Below, piece by piece: positions 24,803 through 31,689 of a stretch of 64,000 bases of DNA. Position numbers and translations under genes: made by a program. Under the pieces are notes generated by a model that had not been told where the DNA came from, ran no database searches, and saw only the letters and a program-made list of their open reading frames with translations. Source of the DNA: Hyphomonadaceae bacterium (GTDB lineage Bacteria; Pseudomonadota; Alphaproteobacteria; Caulobacterales; Aquidulcibacteraceae); NCBI GenBank assembly GCA_022841905.1, contig JALHQO010000013.1:12405-76404 (forward strand), written 5' to 3'. Each line of letters opens with the position of its first letter. Within the stretch, counting starts at the first letter, position 1.

Positions 24803-25854
24803 CCTACATCGCCAAACCGTCGCTGCATCACCCGTCGCTGGAAAAGAATGCGCTCGGCTTCACGCGCCGCGATTATGAGGGGCGCATCTCCACGCTCTGC
24901 GCCGGCTGCGGGCATGATTCGATCAGTGCCGCGATCATCCAAGCGTGCTTTGAAATCGATCTCGCGCCGCATCGGCTGGCGAAATTTTCGGGCATCGGCT
25001 GTTCGTCGAAGACGCCGGATTATTTCGTCAGCCCGGCGCACGGCTTCAACGCCGTCCACGGCCGCATGCCGTCCGTACTCACCGGCGCCAATATCGCGGC
25101 GAAGGATTTGATCTATCTCGGCGTCAGCGGGGATGGCGACACCGCCTCGATCGGCCTCGGCCAATTCGCGCACGCCGTGCGGCGCGGTGTGAACATGACG
25201 TACATCGTCGAAAACAACGGCGTCTACGGCCTCACTAAAGGCCAGTTCTCCGCCACCTCCGACAAAGGCTCGAAGGCTAAGAAGGGCGCGGAGAACAAGG
25301 ATAGCGCTATCGATCTCGTCATGCTCGCGCTGCAACTCGGCGCGACCTATGTCGGCCGCTCGTTCTCCGGCGATAAGCACCAGTTGGTGCCGCTGATCAA
25401 AGGCGCGCTCTCGCACAAGGGCACGGCGATCCTCGATGTGATCAGCCCGTGCGTGGCGTTCAACAATCATGTCGGCTCAACCAAGAGCTTCGATTATGTG
25501 CGCGCCCACAACGAAGCCGTGAACCGCATGGACGTCATCACCCCGCGCACGCCGATCGTCGCGGACTATAAGCCCGGCGAACTGAAAGAAGTCCGCCAGC
25601 ATGACGGTTCGATCCTGCGCCTGCGCAAGCTGGAAGACGACTACGACTCAACCGATCGCTACGCCGCGCTGAGCTATCTCGCGCGCAAGTCTGCCGAAGG
25701 CGAGATCGTGACGGGGCTTCTCTTCGTCGATCCGGACGCCAGCGATCTGCACGATAATCTCAACACCGTCGATTGCGCGCTGAACAAGCTGGAAGACGCG
25801 GAACTCGTGCCGCCCGTGAGCGCGCTGGAGAAGATCAACGATGGGTTTCGGTGA
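24799..25854 (+). CDS. korB: 2-oxoglutarate:acceptor oxidoreductase, beta subunit (TPP-binding)
   Basis: 351-aa thiamine-diphosphate-binding subunit. Motifs are STLCAGCGHDSISAAI, FSGIGCSSKTPDYF and the TPP/Mg site GDGDTASIGLGQFAHAVRRGVNMTYIVENNGVYG. Cys residues are few beyond CAGC and GCS, consistent with the short KorB type. The 4-bp overlap with korA guarantees stoichiometric synthesis. Substrate (2-oxoglutarate rather than pyruvate) is inferred from similarity to KorB and from neighbouring pathways that yield 2-oxoglutarate; a branched-chain 2-oxoacid cannot be excluded. Confidence 0.92.
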   Translation: MTYIAKPSLHHPSLEKNALGFTRRDYEGRISTLCAGCGHDSISAAIIQACFEIDLAPHRLAKFSGIGCSSKTPDYFVSPAHGFNAVHGRMPSVLTGANIAAKDLIYLGVSGDGDTASIGLGQFAHAVRRGVNMTYIVENNGVYGLTKGQFSATSDKGSKAKKGAENKDSAIDLVMLALQLGATYVGRSFSGDKHQLVPLIKGALSHKGTAILDVISPCVAFNNHVGSTKSFDYVRAHNEAVNRMDVITPRTPIVADYKPGELKEVRQHDGSILRLRKLEDDYDSTDRYAALSYLARKSAEGEIVTGLLFVDPDASDLHDNLNTVDCALNKLEDAELVPPVSALEKINDGFR

Positions 25855-25863
25855 GCGTCATGC

Positions 25864-26064
25864 ATGGATGAGCGATGGATTGCCATCCTGATGCTGGTCT
25901 TCTTCTGTTTCGATTTTTGGCGTGCCCTCGATAGAAGTGAGTTCTTCGGAAGGCCGTGGCCAGGAATCTCGCGAGATGATGGGGTAGCTTTCTGGTGCTT
26001 TCAGGCTTTCCGGGCGGTCGCCATTTTGTTCATCATCGGCATGCTTTTGCAGCTCGATATATAG
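25864..26064 (+). CDS. Small predicted membrane protein
   Basis: 66-aa ORF 9 bp after korB with two hydrophobic segments, MDERWIAILMLVFFCFDFW and FQAFRAVAILFIIGMLLQL. Phe/Trp-rich with no recognised family. Its base composition is lower in GC than the genes around it. It could be a genuine small membrane protein or a chance ORF; the lack of a clear Shine-Dalgarno site lowers confidence. Confidence 0.4.
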   Translation: MDERWIAILMLVFFCFDFWRALDRSEFFGRPWPGISRDDGVAFWCFQAFRAVAILFIIGMLLQLDI

Positions 26065-26081
26065 CTGGTGAAAACGCCACC

Positions 26082-27317
26082 TCACCCAAACCGCTCAACC
26101 CTAAACGGCGCAAGATCAAACGCTGGCGCTCTACCTGTCGCCAGCGCGCAGATCACCTCGCTGGTAATCGGCGCCTCGGTCAGCCCCAAATGCGCGTGCC
26201 CGAACGCGTAGAGCACGTTCGGCGCGCGCTCCAATCTTCCGATCGCCGGCACAAAATCCGGCAGCGACGGCCTCGAGCCGACCCAACGCTGCGGCGCCGG
26301 CGAAAATTGCACGCCAAGCCCCGCCACGCGGCTCTGCAAGCGCCGCCATTTGCGCTCGTCGCCTGGCGCGTCGGGTGAGCCGAACTCCACGAAACTCGTC
26401 GCGCGCAAGGAGCTGGTGAAGCGCGAGAGCACGACGAAATGTTCGTCGAACACGGTCGTCGGCAGATCGCGCGGCCAGTTCGTCTCGGGGCTCTGAATGT
26501 GATAGCCGCGCTCGCCGATCACCGGCGCATGCACGCCCAGCATCGCCATCACCCGCCCGGACCACGCGCCCGCGCTCACCAACACCGCATCCGCCTCGCG
26601 CGCAGCGCCCGAAGCCAGCGTCACCCGCGCTGGCGGCCCGGCGCTCACATTCGTCGCGCTATCTTTCACGATCTCGCCGCCGCGCTCCGCGCATGAAGCC
26701 AGGATCGCCTCGCGCGCGCCTTGCGGATCGCTCACTTGTCCGCCGCCGGTGAAGCGCACAGCGGCATGGGGCAGGCGGCTCAACACGCCGCCATAGCGCG
26801 CCAATTCATCAGCGCTCGCTTCGCGATAGCTGGACGTGCCCCAATTGGCCTTCGCAAACGCTTTCAAACCGCGCTCCGCGCCTTCGGGCGTCATCCAAGC
26901 CGTGAAGTGGCCGTGCGGCAGCACCATCTCCGGCTTGCCAACCAAGTCGGCGATGCGCTGCCAAGCCGGCATGGATTGCTCCAATAGCGCGCTCAACGCC
27001 TCGCGCCCGCGCGCGAACCGCGCCGGATCGCACGCCGCCAGAAAGCGCATCGACCATGGCGTCCAGAGCGCCACATCGGTCCAGCGAAAATCGAGCGGTC
27101 CGCCTGCGCCGAAACTCGATCGCGGCGCGCGCAGCACATTGCCCCACGCCGACCATGGGCTGACCTGCTCGGGCCCCAAGTGCCCCGCATTGCCGTACGA
27201 TGCGCCGCGCTTCGGATCGCCCGGATCGATCAGAGTGCTCTGCACGCCCGCCGCCTGCAGCCGCAGCGCACACGACGCGCCAACGATGCCGCCGCCAATG
27301 ATCAGAATGGATTTCAT
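26082..27317 (-). CDS. DadA-family FAD-dependent D-amino-acid/D-hydroxyproline dehydrogenase
   Basis: 411-aa flavoprotein of the DAO/DadA superfamily. The N-terminal dinucleotide-binding motif IIGGGIVGASCALRLQAAG is followed by GASYGNAGHLGPEQVSPW, a substrate-domain GERGYHIQ, and the C-terminal VGSRPSLPDFVPAIG and YAFGHAHLGLTEAPIT. It is divergent, by 48 bp, from a DHDPS-like/hydroxyproline-epimerase operon, so oxidation of cis-4-hydroxy-D-proline to pyrroline-4-hydroxy-2-carboxylate is the best guess. This single-subunit form would replace the multi-subunit LhpBEF enzyme. D-amino acid dehydrogenase proper is the alternative. Start ATG (MKSILIIGGG) is unambiguous. Confidence 0.82.
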   Translation of the reverse strand: MKSILIIGGGIVGASCALRLQAAGVQSTLIDPGDPKRGASYGNAGHLGPEQVSPWSAWGNVLRAPRSSFGAGGPLDFRWTDVALWTPWSMRFLAACDPARFARGREALSALLEQSMPAWQRIADLVGKPEMVLPHGHFTAWMTPEGAERGLKAFAKANWGTSSYREASADELARYGGVLSRLPHAAVRFTGGGQVSDPQGAREAILASCAERGGEIVKDSATNVSAGPPARVTLASGAAREADAVLVSAGAWSGRVMAMLGVHAPVIGERGYHIQSPETNWPRDLPTTVFDEHFVVLSRFTSSLRATSFVEFGSPDAPGDERKWRRLQSRVAGLGVQFSPAPQRWVGSRPSLPDFVPAIGRLERAPNVLYAFGHAHLGLTEAPITSEVICALATGRAPAFDLAPFRVERFG

Positions 27318-27327
27318 GCGTCTCTCG

Positions 27328-27345
27328 GATCGTATAGGTTCGATC
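27328..27345. promoter_or_regulatory. Candidate operator between divergent hydroxyproline genes
   Basis: GATCG-tataggtt-CGATC is a short inverted repeat in the 48-bp gap between the dehydrogenase and deaminase genes. Its position would let one regulator control both directions. No regulator gene lies beside it. Five-bp arms are short enough to be chance. Confidence 0.3.
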
Positions 27346-27365
27346 TGTTGGCAAGCGAGGTTTCA

Positions 27366-28274
27366 ATGCAGGTCTCATGGGCGGGCGTTTTTCCGGCGGC
27401 GACCACGCAATTCGCGCCAGACCTCTCTATCGATCTTACGGCGACCCAACGCGTGCAGGACGCCTTGGTGCGTGACGGCGTCCACGGCCTCATCGTCATG
27501 GGCACGGTCGGCGAAAACAATTCGCTGGAGCCCGATGAGAAGCGCACCGTGCTCAAAGCGGCGGTCGAAGCAGTGAACGGCCGCGTGCCGGTGATCGCCG
27601 GCGTCTCGGAGTTCGACACCAAACGCGCCATCGCCTTCGCGCGCGACGCGGAGAAGTCGGGCGTTGGGGGACTAATGCTCTTGCCGGCCATGGTTTATGT
27701 GCCGACGGAGGAGGAATTGGTCTCGCATTTCCTAGCCGTTGCGGGGGCAACCGAGCTGCCAATCATGCTCTACAACAATCCGCCAGCGTACCGCGTGAGC
27801 CTCAGTGTTGAAGCGGTCAAGCGCCTGGCTGAGCACCGAAACATCGTGTGCCTAAAGGAAAGCGCGCCCGATACGCGCCGTTTCACCGATCTCTACAACG
27901 CGCTCGGCGATCGCTTCATTTTGTTTGCTGGCTTGGATGATGTGGCGCTTGAAGGCTTGGTGCTCGGCGCGAAGGGCTGGGTGTCCGGCCTCACCAACGC
28001 ATTCCCGAAAGAATCACTCGCGCTCTACGAAGCGACCGTCGCCGGCGATCTCGAAACCGCTCGTGCGATTTATCGCTGGTTCATGCCGCTGCTGCACTTG
28101 GACGCCGAGCACGACCTCGTCCAGTCGATCAAGCTCGCGGAGCAGATCATGGGCCGCGGCAGCGAACGCGTGCGTCCGCCGCGCTATGTGCTGACCGGCG
28201 CGCGCCGCGCGGAGGTGAGCGCGCTTGTTGAACAAGCCGCCGCGACGCGGCCAGAGCTGAAAGCCGCCGCGTGA
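27366..28274 (+). CDS. DHDPS-family lyase, probable 1-pyrroline-4-hydroxy-2-carboxylate deaminase
   Basis: 302-aa class I aldolase-fold protein. Features are FPAATTQFAPDLSID at the start, GTVGENNSLEPDEK (the GT.GE phosphate/carboxylate loop), IMLYNNPPAY with the proton-relay Tyr, and IVCLKESAPDTRRF with the Schiff-base Lys. DapA-like proteins cover many lyases; here the overlapping hydroxyproline epimerase gene and divergent D-amino-acid dehydrogenase point to the deaminase of hydroxyproline breakdown, giving 2-oxoglutarate semialdehyde. ATG 27366 has GCGAGG upstream; the ORF-track start 62 codons earlier lies in the divergent gene. Confidence 0.82.
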   Translation: MQVSWAGVFPAATTQFAPDLSIDLTATQRVQDALVRDGVHGLIVMGTVGENNSLEPDEKRTVLKAAVEAVNGRVPVIAGVSEFDTKRAIAFARDAEKSGVGGLMLLPAMVYVPTEEELVSHFLAVAGATELPIMLYNNPPAYRVSLSVEAVKRLAEHRNIVCLKESAPDTRRFTDLYNALGDRFILFAGLDDVALEGLVLGAKGWVSGLTNAFPKESLALYEATVAGDLETARAIYRWFMPLLHLDAEHDLVQSIKLAEQIMGRGSERVRPPRYVLTGARRAEVSALVEQAAATRPELKAAA

Positions 28275-29269
28275 GGCACACATTCCGCTGCATCGACGGG
28301 CACACGGCGGGCAATCCGGTGCGTATCGTCATCGAAGGCGCGCCGGAGCTGCGCGGCGCCACAATGAGCGAACGCCGTCAGGATTTCATGGCGCGCTACG
28401 ATTGGATCCGCACCGGCCTCTGCTTCGAGCCGCGCGGCCACGACATGATGAGCGGCGGCTTCCTCTATCCGCCGACGAGCGCAGAGGCCGATATCGGTAT
28501 TCTCTTCATCGAAACCAGCGGCTGTCTGCCTATGTGCGGTCACGGCACGATCGGCATCGTGACGTTCGGGCTAGAGAACGGGCTGATCAAACCGCGCGCG
28601 CCGGGCCGTTTTGTCGCCGACGTGCCTGCGGGCGCCATTGCGCTCGACTACAAACAAGACGGCGCGAAGGTCACCAGCGTCCGCATCCGCAACGTGCCGA
28701 GCTATCTCGCGGCCGAAGGCGTGCGTATCGACGTGCCAGGCATCGGCCCGCTGACGCTCGATATCGCTTATGGTGGCAACTTCTACGCCATCATCGAACC
28801 ACAAGGCGCCTATCGCGGCCTCGACGATCTAGGCGCAGCGCGCATCCTTCAGCTCTCACCGATTATCCGCCAATTGGTGCGCGAGAAAATCGAACCGGTG
28901 CACCCGCTCGACGACTCCATCCGCGGCGTCAGCCACGTCCTCTGGGCCGATGCGCCCAAGACCAAAGGTGCTCATGGCCGCAACGCAGTATTCTACGGCG
29001 ACAAAGCCATTGATCGCAGCCCTTGCGGCACAGGTACGTCCGCACGTCTCGCTCATTTGCATGCGAAAGGTCGCCTCAAGGTCGGCGATACGTTCGTGCA
29101 TGAGAGCTACATCCTCTCGCGCTTTATCGGCCGCGTCGAAGCGGAGACGAAGATCGGCGGCGTGAAGGCGATCATCCCGTCCATCGAAGGCAGCGCCTAC
29201 GCGACGGGCCGCAACGAAATCTGGATCGACGACGACGAACCGTTCCCGCACGGCTTCCAAGTCGTGTGA
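28271..29269 (+). CDS. 4-hydroxyproline 2-epimerase (proline racemase family)
   Basis: 332-aa pyridoxal-independent epimerase that interconverts trans-4-hydroxy-L-proline and cis-4-hydroxy-D-proline using two Cys acid/bases. Both are present: SGCLPMCGHGTIGIVT (first Cys, about residue 90) and DRSPCGTGTSARLAHLHAKG (second, about 255). The opening FRCIDGHTAGNPVRIV and the substrate loop FLYPPTSAEADIG are family-typical. The start is GTG overlapping the previous stop (GTGA). The Cys-Cys pair separates it from the Cys/Thr trans-3-hydroxyproline dehydratases. Proline racemase is a less likely alternative given the neighbours. Confidence 0.88.
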   Translation: MRHTFRCIDGHTAGNPVRIVIEGAPELRGATMSERRQDFMARYDWIRTGLCFEPRGHDMMSGGFLYPPTSAEADIGILFIETSGCLPMCGHGTIGIVTFGLENGLIKPRAPGRFVADVPAGAIALDYKQDGAKVTSVRIRNVPSYLAAEGVRIDVPGIGPLTLDIAYGGNFYAIIEPQGAYRGLDDLGAARILQLSPIIRQLVREKIEPVHPLDDSIRGVSHVLWADAPKTKGAHGRNAVFYGDKAIDRSPCGTGTSARLAHLHAKGRLKVGDTFVHESYILSRFIGRVEAETKIGGVKAIIPSIEGSAYATGRNEIWIDDDEPFPHGFQVV

Positions 29270-29270
29270 G

Positions 29271-30005
29271 CTATTTCAGAAGTTCCAGCATCGCCATCGC
29301 CGCTGCCGGATTGCGCTCTTTCGCGCCGCTGATGAAGTAGAGGAAAACGTCGCCCGATTTTTCCCAATCGCGTGCGATCTTCGCCCATTTCTTCAGCGCC
29401 GCTTTCGGATAACCGGTCGGCTCGTCGCTCTGTGTCAGCTCCAGGCGCGCATAAGCGAAGTCCGCTGTCGGCTCGACGATCAACGGATGCTTCTCGCTTT
29501 CGACGGTCACTACAGCAATGTTGCGCTGGCGCGCGAGCTTCAGGAACGCTTCGTCAGTGAAGCTCGCGTGCCGTACTTCCAGCGCATGCCGCAGCTTTAG
29601 CTTGCCGAGCTTGGCCGGCAGCATGTCGAAGTAGGCGGTCATCTCGTCGAGATCGAACTTTTTGTACGGCGCCATCTGCCAGAAGATTGGGCCAAGTTTC
29701 GAACCCAACTCGCCGACGCCCGAATTGAAGAACCACTCGATCGACTGCGCCGCCTCGCGCAAGTCCTTGCGCTGCACAGCCGCGCGCGGCGCCTTTACCG
29801 AGAACAGGAAATCGTCCGGCGTCGATTTCGCCCACTTCTGAAACGACGTGGCGCTCTGCGTCCGGTAAAAGGTGGCGTTGATCTCGATCGCCGTCACTTT
29901 GCTGGCGGCAAACTCAAGCTGCTTAGCCGCCGCGAGCTTGGGCGGATAGAATGTCTCCTCCCACGGCTCGTAGCTCCAGCCGCCGATGCCGACGCGGATC
30001 GTCAT
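29271..30005 (-). CDS. DUF72-family protein (YecE-like)
   Basis: 244-aa TIM-barrel protein of the DUF72 family, whose function is not established. Motifs are VGIGGWSYEPWEETFYPP, AIEINATFYRTQSATSFQKWA, the PRAAVQRKDL region, FWQMAPYKKFDLDEM, HALEVRHASF and VFLYFISGAKERNPAAAM (typical VYVYFNND region). The start was set at ATG 30005 because the 38 upstream ORF-track residues are basic low-complexity read from the next gene. It is convergent with the epimerase (1 bp apart) and starts 1 bp after the crotonase stop, so it is likely co-transcribed with the crotonase. Confidence 0.85.
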   Translation of the reverse strand: MTIRVGIGGWSYEPWEETFYPPKLAAAKQLEFAASKVTAIEINATFYRTQSATSFQKWAKSTPDDFLFSVKAPRAAVQRKDLREAAQSIEWFFNSGVGELGSKLGPIFWQMAPYKKFDLDEMTAYFDMLPAKLGKLKLRHALEVRHASFTDEAFLKLARQRNIAVVTVESEKHPLIVEPTADFAYARLELTQSDEPTGYPKAALKKWAKIARDWEKSGDVFLYFISGAKERNPAAAMAMLELLK

Positions 30006-30006
30006 T

Positions 30007-30807
30007 TCATTCGCCTGTAAAGTTCGGCGTGCGCTTTTCGGTGAAGGCGTCCACCGCTTCCTTGTGGTCGCGTGTTTCGTGCGCCAGCGCTTGGAACGCC
30101 GCTGAGAGCTCCAGCACATCGCTCAAGCGCCCATGCTGCGCCTCGCGCAACAAACGCTTCGCCAAGCGCACCGTGCGCGGCGGGTTTACGGCCACGCGCT
30201 CCGCCAGCTTGCGCGCTTCGGCCATCAGTTGGTCATCCGGCACAACGCGCGATACCAGTCCGATCCGCGCCGCTTCTTCCGCGTCGATCGTGTCGCCGGT
30301 CAGCACCATTTCTGCCGCGCGCGTAGCGCCAATGGCGTTGGTCAAAATCCAGGCGCCGCCGTCGCCGGGAATGATGCCGACTTTAACGAAGCTCGACGCC
30401 ATTTTGGCTGACGCGCCGGCAAGGCGCATATCGCATAAGATTCCGATGTCGAGTCCAAGCCCGATGGCGTGGCCGTTGATCGCGGCGATGGTCGCGACTT
30501 CGACCTCCGCGAGCGCCTTGATCACGGAGTGAACGCCGCGGCGATAATTGGCGCGCGTGCCGTCCGGCGTGGCGCGCGGGCCGATACCGGAGCGCTCGCG
30601 GATGGCTTTGAGATCGCCGCCAGCGCAGAAGGATTTGCCGGCGCCGGTGAGGATTACGGCATTGATCTCTTCGTCATCGTTGGCCTTCCACAGCGCGCCG
30701 GCGAGATCGTCGCAATCGTCTTGCGTGGCGATGGCGTTGCGGCTCTCGGGGCGGTTTAGGGTGACGGTCGCGACGCGGCCGGATTTTTCATAGGTGGCGA
30801 ACGTCAT
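30007..30807 (-). CDS. Crotonase-superfamily protein (enoyl-CoA hydratase/isomerase)
   Basis: 266-aa crotonase fold: oxyanion-hole segments AGKSFCAGGDLKAI and AAINGHAIGLGLDIGILCDM, then AKMASSFVKVGIIPGDGGAWIL and AAEMVLTGDTIDAEEAARIGLV. Aligned with mitochondrial enoyl-CoA hydratase, the first catalytic Glu (QPEI position) is Phe, while the second Glu (AAEMVLTG) is kept. A plain hydratase is therefore doubtful; an isomerase or other crotonase reaction is possible. It could serve fatty acid, leucine or aromatic degradation encoded nearby, but nothing ties it to one. Confidence 0.78.
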   Translation of the reverse strand: MTFATYEKSGRVATVTLNRPESRNAIATQDDCDDLAGALWKANDDEEINAVILTGAGKSFCAGGDLKAIRERSGIGPRATPDGTRANYRRGVHSVIKALAEVEVATIAAINGHAIGLGLDIGILCDMRLAGASAKMASSFVKVGIIPGDGGAWILTNAIGATRAAEMVLTGDTIDAEEAARIGLVSRVVPDDQLMAEARKLAERVAVNPPRTVRLAKRLLREAQHGRLSDVLELSAAFQALAHETRDHKEAVDAFTEKRTPNFTGE

Positions 30808-30859
30808 GGGTGCTCCGTTGGTACGCGGGGCTTAGCCAATTTGCGCGGGCGCGACAATG

Positions 30860-31621
30860 CTAGTCGGCGGCCGCGTTGCCTTGGACGTACGCGATGAGAT
30901 CCTCGGTTTGCACAGGTTCTGGCCCATGGCGGCGCACGTCCACACGCCCAGTTCCGTCGCTGGACGCGGTCACGACGATCTCCGTCTCGGTATCTGCCTG
31001 GAACGTATAGCGCGAGCCTTCCGCACTGATCGCTTCGGCGCCGTCGCGTGCTTCGAGCGAGAAGGTGGACGTGCGGCCATTTTCGGACACGTCGATGGCT
31101 TGCGCTTCGGCGGCGCTGGCGAAGTCGTAGGAGTAATAGAGCAGATCGCCGTCGGCATCTTCGCTGACGACGATTGCGCGCCGCCCTGTGAAGCCCATCA
31201 GCCGCGTACGAGGCATCCAGCGGCAGCTTAAGTCGCGTTCGCCGATGCGCACTGACGAGTAAACCGGCGTGTAGGCGCTAGCGGGGTTTTCAAGCATGCC
31301 AGAATTAATCTGGCGCACGTGGCCGACTTCGGCGCCATTTTGAAGCAGAGCGCGATAAACGCTGCCCGCTGCGCCGTCGCCAGCGCCTAACGTGTAGCTC
31401 GTGCGCTGTTGAATCGCGCCGCTCGGCTTTTCGTATTGCGCAACCTCGGTAACGCCGTTCCGATCCGCGCCGAACACAAGCAGCACCGGCGCGTTCAGCG
31501 CATCGCAGATGAACCACGGTGCGGCGACGACTTGCGTCGGTGGGGGCGGCAGAGGCGGCGGCGCTTCCGGTTGGCCGCAAGCTGCCAGTGCGAGAGCGAG
31601 AAGGGCGATGGTGCGGCGCAT
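30860..31621 (-). CDS. Hypothetical lipoprotein
   Basis: 253-aa protein with a lipoprotein signal (MRRTIALLALALAACGQPE) and a Pro-rich tether (APPPLPPPPTQ). The mature part is beta-strand-rich with no family I recognise; a WFICDALNAPVLLVFGADRNG segment opens the domain. ATG 31621 was chosen over the ORF-track start because it places the lipobox at the usual distance. It lies between the crotonase and LigD genes on the same strand, with short gaps on both sides. No function assigned. Confidence 0.72.
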   Translation of the reverse strand: MRRTIALLALALAACGQPEAPPPLPPPPTQVVAAPWFICDALNAPVLLVFGADRNGVTEVAQYEKPSGAIQQRTSYTLGAGDGAAGSVYRALLQNGAEVGHVRQINSGMLENPASAYTPVYSSVRIGERDLSCRWMPRTRLMGFTGRRAIVVSEDADGDLLYYSYDFASAAEAQAIDVSENGRTSTFSLEARDGAEAISAEGSRYTFQADTETEIVVTASSDGTGRVDVRRHGPEPVQTEDLIAYVQGNAAAD

Positions 31622-31689
31622 TGCTATCTCCTGGAGGCGATGTAGCACTCCAAGTAGCTGACGTCATGGAGCGTAGGCGCCTCTTTGTC

